From: Lutibacter sp.
Lineage (GTDB): Bacteria; Bacteroidota; Bacteroidia; Flavobacteriales; Flavobacteriaceae
Reading direction: 5' to 3'
Assembly: GCA_003516285.1 (NCBI GenBank)
Contig: DPCK01000025.1
Coordinates: 25,588-42,380 of the forward strand
DNA length: 16,793 nucleotides
Part shown: one piece after another, positions 1 to 7,125 of the stretch
How positions within the stretch are numbered: the first letter of the stretch is position 1
How the letters are laid out: each line of letters starts with the position of its first letter
Translations under genes and position numbers: made by a program
The notes under the pieces: generated by a model
What the model saw: only the letters and a program-made list of their open reading frames with translations
The model's database searches: none
Told to the model about the DNA's origin: nothing

Positions 1-360
1 TGCCAATCCCCAGGAAACGCCAAAAATGGTCCAGCCAACCCAGCCATTTAAAACAACCAACGTAAATGGCGTATAGGTTCCCGCTATTAAAACATAGATT
101 GCCGAGTGATCAAAAATATTTAATCTGTGGCGTAACTTCGGATTTTCGGAATAATGATAAAAAGTTGATGCCGAGTATAATAAAATTAAACTTGCACCAT
201 AAATACTAAAACTTACAATATGCCAACCACTTCCTTTTAAACTTGAATAGGTAACCAATAATGCCAAAGCAATAACGCTTAAAACCAAGCCGATGGCGTG
301 AGAAATAACATTGAATTTTTCTTCTTTGGGTTCGTAAAATGTTGTGTTGTTTTCCTTCAT
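1..360 (-). CDS. trhA: TrhA/hemolysin III (PAQR-type) membrane protein, C-terminus cut by window edge
   Basis: Only the first 120 residues are visible; the frame starts with ATG at 360 and runs open to base 1, so the C-terminus is missing. Reading the minus strand shows hydrophobic segments separated by family motifs: NVISHAIG around residues 18-24 (His21), SASTFYH around 63-69 (His69) and FDHSAIYVLIAGTYTPF around 83-99. These are the Ser/His/Asp signatures of the hemolysin III/TrhA family of seven-helix inner-membrane proteins, related to eukaryotic PAQR receptors. Despite the name, most members are not toxins; some have been linked to membrane-energetics homeostasis. It starts 25 bases after the stop of plsC on the same strand, so the two are probably co-transcribed and may share a membrane-lipid role (inference). 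Confidence 0.88.
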   Translation of the reverse strand, partial: MKENNTTFYEPKEEKFNVISHAIGLVLSVIALALLVTYSSLKGSGWHIVSFSIYGASLILLYSASTFYHYSENPKLRHRLNIFDHSAIYVLIAGTYTPFTLVVLNGWVGWTIFGVSWGLA

Positions 361-385
361 TTTTGCTTAAAGTAAAAAGTGAAAT

Positions 386-1144
386 TTAAGTGCTTAATTC
401 CCTTTGTTTTTCATCATTAACCAACTCATTGTAAATAACCTCAAAAGTTTGTTTTTTTAATGAGTTGCCATCTTTTAAGGTAAGTCCTTCTGTATTGATA
501 ACTGAATGCACTTTAACACGTAATTTTCCCGGACTTCCGCTAAAAAAAGTATAGGAAAACAGTTTTTTGCAATCATACATCGTAATGGGCACAATGGGAA
601 TTTGGTATTCAATTGCCAGACGGAATGCGCCATTTTTAAAATCGCTTAACACCACACTTTCATCATTGGGCACCAATCCTTCCGGAAAAATACAAATATC
701 GAGTCCACCATTAAGTCTTTTTCTGGCTTTATCAAAAACAGCATTCCTGCTTTTCGAATCGCTTCTGTCGACAATAATACAGGTTCTCTTATAAAAAAAA
801 CCGAAGATCGGTATTTTGGTTAATTCGATTTTTCCCACAAAAACAAAGGGGTTTTTGGTAATTGCCAGCATCACAAAAATATCAATCATAGAGGTGTGAT
901 TGGGGCAAAACATAAAACTTTTTTCCTTTTTTAAAACTTGTTCTTTTATTACATCTGTTTTAAAACCCATCACGAAAAGAACGGTTTTTGCCCAGGCTCG
1001 CGCAATTTTAAAAAATGTGGGATACATTTTTTCCGAAGAGGTGACAATTAGCAATACCGGAAAAATAGGTACAATGGTCAATATTACCCAAGCATAAAAC
1101 CAGATGCGCCAAACAAGAATAAAAAAATATCTAAAAAGTTTCAT
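386..1144 (-). CDS. plsC: 1-acyl-sn-glycerol-3-phosphate acyltransferase (PlsC family)
   Basis: The 252-residue protein has the acyltransferase block I motif NHTSMID (residues 82-88, the H-x4-D catalytic pair) and block III FPEG (153-156), followed by a VPIT stretch (185-188) typical of block IV. An N-terminal hydrophobic region of about 35 residues should anchor it in the inner membrane. Family members transfer an acyl group from acyl-ACP or acyl-CoA to lysophosphatidic acid, giving phosphatidic acid, the second acylation of phospholipid synthesis. Some Bacteroidota relatives acylate other lipids, so the exact acceptor is inferred. Length is normal for the family (about 240-260). It is the first gene of a likely two-gene operon with the downstream trhA-like gene. 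Confidence 0.9.
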   Translation of the reverse strand: MKLFRYFFILVWRIWFYAWVILTIVPIFPVLLIVTSSEKMYPTFFKIARAWAKTVLFVMGFKTDVIKEQVLKKEKSFMFCPNHTSMIDIFVMLAITKNPFVFVGKIELTKIPIFGFFYKRTCIIVDRSDSKSRNAVFDKARKRLNGGLDICIFPEGLVPNDESVVLSDFKNGAFRLAIEYQIPIVPITMYDCKKLFSYTFFSGSPGKLRVKVHSVINTEGLTLKDGNSLKKQTFEVIYNELVNDEKQRELST

Positions 1145-1257
1145 ATTTGACTTTTATATTTTTTTCGCAACATCTGTTGGCAGTCTGCCAGTGGAAAGGT
1201 TTGCCATTAATCATTATTTTAAAATTCGAAAATTTGGAATACCCGATTCATAAGCAT

Positions 1258-1265
1258 CAAAAATA
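1258..1265 (-). promoter_or_regulatory. Candidate -7 element upstream of plsC
   Basis: The minus strand reads TATTTTTG, an exact match to the Bacteroidota -7 consensus TAnnTTTG, about 115 bases upstream of the plsC start. No convincing -33 TTG lies 17-23 bases further upstream. In AT-rich DNA such an 8-mer can occur by chance, so this is only a candidate. Confidence 0.3.
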
Positions 1266-1304
1266 GTAATTTAAATTCTATTCTTATTTTCTTTTTGAAA
1301 TATG

Positions 1305-1312
1305 TATTTTTG
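1305..1312 (+). promoter_or_regulatory. Candidate -7 element of trpS
   Basis: TATTTTTG matches TAnnTTTG exactly and ends 18 bases before the trpS ATG at 1331, implying a short leader of roughly 14 bases. A -33 TTG at suitable spacing was not seen. If the box is real, the upstream in-frame ATG at 1295 would precede the transcript and cannot be used, which supports the start at 1331. Confidence 0.45.
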
Positions 1313-1330
1313 CTTTCAAAATTTGAAATA

Positions 1331-2299
1331 ATGTCAAGAATATTAACAGGAGTCCAAAGTACCGGAACACCGCATTTAGGAAATTTATTGGGTGCAATTA
1401 TCCCTGCAATTCAAATGGCGAATGATCCAAAGAACGATTCGTTTTTATTTATAGCCGATTTGCACTCGTTAACCCAAATAAAAAATGGAGAAGAATTGCG
1501 TCAAAACACTTACAGTACGGCCGCAACCTGGCTTGCTTTTGGTTTGGATGTCAACAAAACCGTTTTTTATCGTCAGAGCGATATTCCTGAAGTGACCGAA
1601 CTTTCCTGGTATTTAAGCTGTTTTTTTCCTTACCAGCGATTGACATTGGCGCACGGATTTAAAGACAAAGCCGACAGGCTGGAAGATGTAAACGCTGGTT
1701 TATTTTCTTACCCAATGTTGATGGCGGCCGATATTTTATTGTATGATGCGGAAATTGTTCCGGTCGGAAAAGACCAGTTGCAGCATTTAGAAATGACCCG
1801 TGATGTAGCCAACCGGTTTAACCATCAAATGGGCGATACTTTGGTTCCGCCAGAAGCTAAATTACAGGAGGGCACGATGTATGTTCCCGGAACCGATGGC
1901 GGAAAAATGAGTAAATCAAGCGGAAATATCATTAATTTATTTTTGTCGGATAAAGAATTGCGCAAACAAATCATGAAAATTCAAACCGACTCCACGCCGC
2001 TTGAGGAACCTAAAAATCCGGATACCTGTAATTTATTTGCCTTGTATAAATTAATTGCTTCCCCAACGCAAATTGCCGAAATGAGGACAAATTATGAAGG
2101 CGGAAATTACGGTTACGGAACCGCAAAACAAGCTTTTTACGAGTTGTTGATTACTAAATATGCCGTTGAAAGAGAACGCTACAATTATTATATGAACAAC
2201 CTAAAAGAAATTGATGAAGCCTTGGAAATTGGTGCGGTAAAAGCAAGGGCCGTTGCTGCCGATGTTTTGAAAAGGGTTCGCAAAAAACTGGGATACTAA
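1331..2299 (+). CDS. trpS: Tryptophanyl-tRNA synthetase
   Basis: This is a class I aminoacyl-tRNA synthetase of 322 residues, the usual bacterial TrpRS size, which charges tRNA-Trp with tryptophan in the cytoplasm. The N-terminal GVQSTGTPHLGN (residues 7-18) carries the HIGH-type signature as PHLGN, and GKMSKSSGN (191-199) is the KMSKS loop. The central MAADILLYDAEIVPVGKDQ segment (131-149) is the tryptophan and dimer-interface region typical of TrpS. The frame also has an ATG 36 bases upstream at 1295, but the added residues do not resemble TrpS and would place the start upstream of the candidate -7 element. The start at 1331 gives the normal MSRILTGVQSTG beginning. The gene is monocistronic, and its stop codon overlaps the stop of the convergent membrane-protein gene. 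Confidence 0.97.
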   Translation: MSRILTGVQSTGTPHLGNLLGAIIPAIQMANDPKNDSFLFIADLHSLTQIKNGEELRQNTYSTAATWLAFGLDVNKTVFYRQSDIPEVTELSWYLSCFFPYQRLTLAHGFKDKADRLEDVNAGLFSYPMLMAADILLYDAEIVPVGKDQLQHLEMTRDVANRFNHQMGDTLVPPEAKLQEGTMYVPGTDGGKMSKSSGNIINLFLSDKELRKQIMKIQTDSTPLEEPKNPDTCNLFALYKLIASPTQIAEMRTNYEGGNYGYGTAKQAFYELLITKYAVERERYNYYMNNLKEIDEALEIGAVKARAVAADVLKRVRKKLGY

Positions 2300-2769
2300 A
2301 AAAGAAACCCATGCGATCCTGCAACAGCTCCCGCAATGGTTACTAAACTTAAAATCAACAAAATCCAATGCGCTTTGTGCATAATATTGAAAGTTTTTTC
2401 AGGATTTTTGTTAACATATTTTTTAAATAATTTATGCAATATAAATGGCTCCAATATATAAAGTATCACGGTAAAAAGCACCCAAACTATTACCATTGAA
2501 TGAAACCACCAATAACATGGCTCTAAAAAACGATTCCAAGCACCTAAAACATATACCATATAAAATCCGGAAATTCCTGTAATAAGGGTCGTTATTTTAG
2601 CTTGCAGGGCAAATTTGCCTTCAATTTTTTCAAAGGTTTCTATCTGCTCTTCTTTAGATTTCATTTTTTTTACCGCTGGAATAATTACAGTGGTTACCAT
2701 AGAAACGCCGCCAATCCAAATAACGACAGCTATTACGTGTAAAACTCTTGCTAAAGTCAAATATTCCAT
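2296..2769 (-). CDS. Four-helix CopD/HemJ-like membrane protein, last gene of the nrf cluster
   Basis: This 157-residue protein has four predicted membrane helices (about residues 5-28, 57-77, 88-108 and 135-155). The N-terminal ARVLHVIAVVIWIGGVSM resembles the first helix of the CopD/HemJ-like superfamily, whose members include copper-resistance CopD and the protoporphyrinogen oxidase HemJ. Histidines in or near helices (His11, His90, His131, His134) could bind haem or copper; that is inference. It starts 15 bases after the ccsA stop on the same strand, so it is probably the fifth gene of the nrfHA-ccsBA operon. A role in haem supply or electron transfer to the cytochromes fits the context but is not shown. 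No terminator follows it, and its TAG stop overlaps the trpS stop by 4 bases. Confidence 0.7.
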   Translation of the reverse strand: MEYLTLARVLHVIAVVIWIGGVSMVTTVIIPAVKKMKSKEEQIETFEKIEGKFALQAKITTLITGISGFYMVYVLGAWNRFLEPCYWWFHSMVIVWVLFTVILYILEPFILHKLFKKYVNKNPEKTFNIMHKAHWILLILSLVTIAGAVAGSHGFLF

Positions 2770-2784
2770 AATTAATATTTTTAA

Positions 2785-3588
2785 TTAATTTTGAGTATAA
2801 GTATGAATACTTGTATTTGCAACCGGTAAATAGTTTACCCCAAACCAACATACCAGCAACACCACAAAAGAAAGTGCCAAAATAGAAATTGCCTGTTTTG
2901 AATTGTTTGGATGAAAATTTCGGTAATGGATGTAGATTAAATAGCCCATCCATGTTAAAAATGCCCAAACTTCTTTTGGATCCCAAGTCCAATAATGTCC
3001 CCAGGCTTCTTTTGCCCATAAGGCGCCAAAAAGCAAACCAAGCGTTAAAAAAGAAAAACCGATGTAAACCAAATTATCTGCCAATTTTAAGGTTTCTATG
3101 TTGAAGTTCCCTTTTAAATTATCGTACCAGCCTTTGATGGCAACTACACTGGAGGCGGCCAACACCGCATAAGATAATAAATACACCAACACATGCGGAA
3201 TAAACCACGGACTTTGCAATGCTGGCATCAGGGTTTTTGAATAGGTTTCCGGGTTCATATAATTAATGGCCAAAAACATTCCAGCCATACCAATACTGTA
3301 GGCTAAAAACCATTTGTATTTCCAGCGAATGTAGGTTATAAAACCAACGAGCGGCAAAAATGCGGCATACCATAAGCGTGTTTCTCCTAAAGTTCGCATT
3401 GGCGGTCGGTTTAACGCTACCCAAAGTTCAACAATAAAAAAAATTAACACCGCCCAACCAGCCATAAATAATAGTGTTGCAACTTTTAATACGGATTCTT
3501 TTTTATAAGAAATCAATAAAAATAACAATCCAATCATCCATAAGATAACAATGATTGAACTATATAAAGGAAAATCTATCCAAGTCAT
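2785..3588 (-). CDS. ccsA: Cytochrome c biogenesis protein CcsA (System II haem handling)
   Basis: The 267-residue polytopic membrane protein carries the WWD haem-binding domain WAKEAWGHYWTWDPKEVW at residues 191-208, the defining signature of CcsA/CcmC/CcmF haem-handling proteins. His132 in the WFIPHV segment and His262 in the final SIHTY segment flank the WWD loop, as do the two periplasmic haem-ligand histidines of CcsA. About seven to eight helices are apparent. With CcsB it exports haem and attaches it to CxxCH motifs of apocytochromes c in the periplasm. It begins one base after the ccsB stop, which suggests translational coupling. In many Bacteroidota and Epsilonproteobacteria the two halves are fused; here they are separate. 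Lying directly behind nrfHA, it probably matures those multihaem proteins. Confidence 0.93.
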   Translation of the reverse strand: MTWIDFPLYSSIIVILWMIGLLFLLISYKKESVLKVATLLFMAGWAVLIFFIVELWVALNRPPMRTLGETRLWYAAFLPLVGFITYIRWKYKWFLAYSIGMAGMFLAINYMNPETYSKTLMPALQSPWFIPHVLVYLLSYAVLAASSVVAIKGWYDNLKGNFNIETLKLADNLVYIGFSFLTLGLLFGALWAKEAWGHYWTWDPKEVWAFLTWMGYLIYIHYRNFHPNNSKQAISILALSFVVLLVCWFGVNYLPVANTSIHTYTQN

Positions 3589-3589
3589 T

Positions 3590-4837
3590 TTACTGATTTT
3601 TTGTTATTTTATTCCCCATCCAAAACATATAGAAAGCACCGGCAATCATCATAAAAATTCCGATATAAACAAATGGCAGCCAAGGATCTTTTACGAGTTC
3701 TAAAACGCTTAAATCACTCCATTTTCCCATTTTATCATCATAACTGAGCTGATAAATTTTCCAGCCTTTGTATTTAAACGGTTTGTTAACTTCCAAAACG
3801 GTGCTTATTCGCTCACCTTCCTGGGTTAAAATATCGATGTCTGAACTAAATTTCTGCACTTCAGGAATGGTCATCACCACCGAATAATCTTCACTGATTT
3901 TAAATGATTCATACGGATATCTAAAACTTCCGCTGCTGATCCAAGCAGTTTGAACAGCATTCGTTGCCATATTTTTTACAGAAATTTTTGCCGCAGGTGG
4001 TGAACCTATTTCGTTTACCGCTTCATACCGCATTCCAAAACGCATGGCATTTGGCAAAAAGTCATCAATTTTTACTTCAAAATTATTGAAATAGTAGGTT
4101 TCTCCCTTTTCAACCAGATATAAATTTTTACCATCATTATGGGCGATGCTTCCAGTTTTATTGTCAATTAATGCCAATTTAGGATGGTATTCATCAATTA
4201 AAAAGTCCTTTAGATAAAATGCGAAAGGCAATTCAATTTCATTTTTTTGGGCATCTGTGGCAATCCAGCTTGGTTTATTTTCATAAACATTTATTGACAA
4301 ACGCTGCAAATCGCCAGTACCTAAAATACCTGAAATTAACGCTATAAATAAACCAACGTGATTTAAAATAAATCCGAAATTAGCCCATTTAAATTGTAAA
4401 ATTCTTTTGATTGAAATTAAACCCAAACAAGTTAAAAATTGGAATAATATCAATAAAAATGCCCAATTGCTTGTAATGTGATTTAGGCCTAGATTATTTA
4501 TCAGGTTATTTTGAGAAGTGACCTGTGGAATAATTCCCATTATCATCACCATCACAGTAACCAAAGAAATACTGGAAATTGATGCTGGAACTTTGGTGAA
4601 CCATCTTATCAATTGGGTTGATGAAAACCATTTGTATAACACAAACAACAGTAAAACATAGGCTGCCAAAAAAACAACGTTGTAAGGATAGGTAAGCGTA
4701 AATGTATTATTGGATGCCGTAAAAACCTCCAGGAAAAAGCCTGTAACAATTAAACCAAATCCGATAAAAAAAGATTCAACGTAACCCCAGGGATTTTCCC
4801 AAAGCTTACGTTGAATATTTAAATGATTTTCACTCAT
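3590..4837 (-). CDS. ccsB: Cytochrome c biogenesis protein CcsB (ResB-like)
   Basis: The 415-residue protein has ResB/Ccs1 architecture: hydrophobic helices near residues 21-38, 54-70, 88-104, 125-143 and 154-172, then a large periplasmic domain (about 173-385) and a final helix (387-407). His160 in GFILNHVGLF is in a position typical of the transmembrane haem-ligand histidine of this family. The segment KPFKYKGWKIYQLSYDD (352-368) just before the last helix is a recognisable ResB-type block. CcsB forms the apocytochrome-chaperoning half of the System II synthetase with CcsA. It starts 28 bases after the nrfA stop and is adjacent to ccsA, so the operon encodes both the cytochromes and a machine able to assemble them. 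Confidence 0.9.
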   Translation of the reverse strand: MSENHLNIQRKLWENPWGYVESFFIGFGLIVTGFFLEVFTASNNTFTLTYPYNVVFLAAYVLLLFVLYKWFSSTQLIRWFTKVPASISSISLVTVMVMIMGIIPQVTSQNNLINNLGLNHITSNWAFLLILFQFLTCLGLISIKRILQFKWANFGFILNHVGLFIALISGILGTGDLQRLSINVYENKPSWIATDAQKNEIELPFAFYLKDFLIDEYHPKLALIDNKTGSIAHNDGKNLYLVEKGETYYFNNFEVKIDDFLPNAMRFGMRYEAVNEIGSPPAAKISVKNMATNAVQTAWISSGSFRYPYESFKISEDYSVVMTIPEVQKFSSDIDILTQEGERISTVLEVNKPFKYKGWKIYQLSYDDKMGKWSDLSVLELVKDPWLPFVYIGIFMMIAGAFYMFWMGNKITKNQ

Positions 4838-4865
4838 TAGAGTTTTCCAGTAATTTTTTTAGCTA

Positions 4866-6356
4866 TTAATATTTCGCTTCTCTTTCTTTTGCCGCTGCTT
4901 GCCATTTTGGCAACAACTCTTTTTTGAAAGTTGCTTTTTCGGCTTTTAATTTTTCCATATCTAAACCAATAAATTTTTGGGCTGCTGCTTTTGTTTCAAT
5001 GGCCGGGTAAGGAACTTCACCATCAAACCCTAATTGCATTAACAATCTCGCCAATTTAATTCTGGTTTCTTGTGTAATATCAATGCCTTTTCCAATGACT
5101 CTTCCCAACTCAACCGGAGCGTGGAATGATCCACCGTGAGATGCCGCGGCATAATCCCAACGCCATTGTCCTAAACGAATGCCTTGTAAAATATCTTTCA
5201 TTTGTGCTTCTGTAGCTCCTAACTCCCAACATTTACCGGCTTCTACGTGAGCGCGAACCAATAATTTTTCTAACTGATCACGGTTTTCAATAATTTTATC
5301 CTGGTTGTCGAATACGTTTTTAATCAATTCGTCTTTTTCTTCTCTGTGGCAAACCTGACAAGAATTGGCAACATTGTTTAAAGGAGATTGAATATGGTGG
5401 TCGGTAAATTTTTGTCCGCCTTCTGTTTTGTATGGCATATGACAATCTGCGCAAGAAACGCCTCTTTTAGCGTGGATACCCCTGCTGAAAACTTCATAAC
5501 CCGGATGTTGTGCTTTTAACATTGGCGCTTTACTGATGGAGTGCGTCCAATCCGAAAAACCAATCTTATCGTAATATTTTTCCATGTCTTCCACGGTTTG
5601 TCCGTCATCCCAAGGCAAAACCAAATATGGTATTCCCTCTTTTCCGGGTATTTTACTGTTAAAATAGTATTCCACATGGCATTGTGCGCAAACTAAGGAT
5701 CTCATTTCATTGTGGGTAGATTTGGTAATGTCTTTTCCCTGACGCTGAAAAGCTTCAATTAAAGCCGGTTGTGTGATCACCAATTTCATTGATTTTTCAT
5801 CGTGACAGTTGGCGCATCCAATAGGATTTACAATTTGTTCCCCTTTTCCTGCCCATTTTCCTTTATAGTAATCATCAACCCCAATTTCGTTCATTAAACG
5901 AGGCACATCGGGAGATTTACACGTCCAGCAAGTTGATGGCATTGGTCCGTCTTCCGGTCCGGTTGGCCCGCCCGTTCTTAAGGTGTTGGTGATATCCTCA
6001 ATCGCATAAGCGTGCCCGCGACCCTGATTGTAATCTTTTGAAAAACCATATCCTGCCCATAAAACCACCAAACGAGGATCAACTTCTAACATATCAATCA
6101 TGGCATTACCATTATATTTTGATCTAAATGATGTGTCGGCAGTTTTATAGTAGGATTGAAATTCACGCGGGAAATTTTCTCCCCAGACTTCATTTCTAGG
6201 TTCTAATTTATTAATTTTAGTTAAGGGCGTATAGGCAAATTTAGCTTCCATTTTACGCTCTGTTATTGACGAAACTAATAATCCTAACAAAAACACTATT
6301 ACTAAAGATGCTAAAAATAACACCCAGTTTTTCCAAGGTTTTCTTTCTGTACTCAT
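4866..6356 (-). CDS. nrfA: Cytochrome c nitrite reductase, ammonia-forming, catalytic subunit
   Basis: NrfA reduces nitrite to ammonium with six electrons in the periplasm. The 496-residue sequence has an N-terminal membrane-spanning signal (about 10-30) and five haem sites: CWTCK at 143-147, CANCH at 181-185, CAQCH at 223-227, CADCH at 302-306 and CQVCH at 333-337. The lysine in the first motif is the hallmark axial ligand of the active-site haem. The catalytic residues are present with the family spacing: Arg127 in TLRTGGP, Tyr230 in VEYYF and His284 in KAQHPGYE. Glu229, Tyr230, Lys281 and Gln283 fit the calcium site. Everything needed for activity is intact. It starts 14 bases after nrfH and is followed by the ccsB/ccsA maturation genes. 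Confidence 0.98.
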   Translation of the reverse strand: MSTERKPWKNWVLFLASLVIVFLLGLLVSSITERKMEAKFAYTPLTKINKLEPRNEVWGENFPREFQSYYKTADTSFRSKYNGNAMIDMLEVDPRLVVLWAGYGFSKDYNQGRGHAYAIEDITNTLRTGGPTGPEDGPMPSTCWTCKSPDVPRLMNEIGVDDYYKGKWAGKGEQIVNPIGCANCHDEKSMKLVITQPALIEAFQRQGKDITKSTHNEMRSLVCAQCHVEYYFNSKIPGKEGIPYLVLPWDDGQTVEDMEKYYDKIGFSDWTHSISKAPMLKAQHPGYEVFSRGIHAKRGVSCADCHMPYKTEGGQKFTDHHIQSPLNNVANSCQVCHREEKDELIKNVFDNQDKIIENRDQLEKLLVRAHVEAGKCWELGATEAQMKDILQGIRLGQWRWDYAAASHGGSFHAPVELGRVIGKGIDITQETRIKLARLLMQLGFDGEVPYPAIETKAAAQKFIGLDMEKLKAEKATFKKELLPKWQAAAKEREAKY

Positions 6357-6370
6357 TTTATTTGTCTTTT

Positions 6371-6970
6371 TTATTTTATTGAATCATTTAATTGTTTGCT
6401 TAACCATGCCGGTATTGTTTCTTGATGTTCTTCAGGTATTTTTCCGTAATATTTTACTGAAGATAAACTGTGAACGCTTCCGTGCGGAACTTCCTGATGA
6501 CATGTCCAACATTTTCTGTCGGTTCTGTTTTCAAGATGATTTTCAACAAATCCGCTTAATCTTGCATCAGTTACCTGATCTTGATGGCATCTAATGCAAT
6601 TGCTTTGAACAACTTCAACACCTGCTTCTTTCATTCTAATCACTTCGGGTTCGCCACGAGTTGTAAACACCGATGCATGATACAAACCGTCTTTGGCTTT
6701 AAACAGGTATTTTTTAAAAACGTTGTCTTGCGGCACATGACAATCGTTACAAGAAGCCCATTCTCTATGCGAACTATTTTGCCAAGTGACATATTGTGGT
6801 GTCATAACATGGCAATTGGCGCATGTTTTTGGATCATCGGATAAATAGGATACCGCCTTGGATTCAATAAGCGCATACAATGTAAGTCCGATCATCGCGC
6901 CCATCAAAATTAATACGGGCAATCGCCATTCAGGTGGTGGAATTAATTTTCTGAATATGCTCATAATCAT
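6371..6970 (-). CDS. nrfH: Tetrahaem quinol dehydrogenase NrfH, membrane anchor for NrfA
   Basis: NrfH belongs to the NapC/NirT family; it oxidises menaquinol at the inner membrane and passes electrons to NrfA. The 199-residue protein has one N-terminal helix (about 17-36) and four CxxCH haem sites: CANCH 50-54, CNDCH 74-78, CIRCH 125-129 and CWTCH 154-158. The first site reads CANCHVM, putting Met56 in the position of the unusual methionine ligand of haem 1 known for NrfH. Two starts are possible, ATG at 6970 or ATG two codons later at 6964; both leave the helix intact. It is the first gene of the nrfHA-ccsBA cluster. An insertion sequence lies 137 bases upstream, so its expression may now depend on that element. 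Confidence 0.96.
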   Translation of the reverse strand: MIMSIFRKLIPPPEWRLPVLILMGAMIGLTLYALIESKAVSYLSDDPKTCANCHVMTPQYVTWQNSSHREWASCNDCHVPQDNVFKKYLFKAKDGLYHASVFTTRGEPEVIRMKEAGVEVVQSNCIRCHQDQVTDARLSGFVENHLENRTDRKCWTCHQEVPHGSVHSLSSVKYYGKIPEEHQETIPAWLSKQLNDSIK

Positions 6971-6973
6971 TAA

Positions 6974-7069
6974 TTAAAGTTTCTTGTTTTGAAGAGACGC
7001 ATCAATAAACCATAAAACCATTGAATTTATGATTCGTTCCTTAGAAAGGGGTAAATGCTTAAATTTCAT
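6974..7069 (-). CDS. Possible 31-residue leader ORF before nrfH
   Basis: The minus strand has ATG at 7069 and TAA at 6976-6974, only three bases before the nrfH ATG at 6970. The predicted peptide starts MKFKHLPLSKERIINS, continues with a short hydrophobic stretch (MVLWFI) and ends QNKKL. I do not recognise it. It could be a translated leader coupled to nrfH, or simply an open stretch in the 5' untranslated region. With the insertion sequence removed in silico, the frame stays open upstream to a TAA at 8151-8149, but the only ATG in that stretch is the one at 7069. A remnant of a longer gene is therefore not ruled out. Confidence 0.3.
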   Translation of the reverse strand: MKFKHLPLSKERIINSMVLWFIDASLQNKKL

Positions 7070-7098
7070 ATCGTTTATTTTGAGTAATATATTAGCAA

Positions 7099-7107
7099 TA
7101 TTTATTA
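7099..7107. repeat. Target-site duplication, left copy
   Basis: TATTTATTA immediately precedes the left end of the insertion sequence and is identical to the nine bases right after its other end (8106-8114). A perfect 9-bp duplication fits the family and indicates a direct insertion whose flanks have not rearranged. Confidence 0.9.
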
Positions 7108-7125
7108 ACCCATTGGGTGTAATTA
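7108..7125 (+). repeat. IS982-family left terminal inverted repeat
   Basis: Reading inward from the left tip gives ACCCATTGGGTGTAATTA, which matches the inward reading of the other end at 16 of 18 positions (differences at positions 5 and 13). The transposase TAA stop at 7125-7123 lies inside this repeat. Confidence 0.9.

Noticed and set aside
33..39. Loss of the Walker A lysine in HolB (protein residues 33-39) as a sign of a broken gene
   Set aside because: Delta-prime subunits commonly lack ATPase activity and a functional P-loop; the SRC motif and full length are intact.
1295..1330. Upstream in-frame ATG that would add 12 residues to TrpS
   Set aside because: The extra residues do not fit the TrpS N-terminus, and the candidate -7 element at 1305-1312 lies inside them.
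2654..3019. 121-codon open frame on the minus strand overlapping ccsA and its neighbour
   Set aside because: It lies across two well-supported membrane-protein genes in another frame, and the translation shows no family motif.
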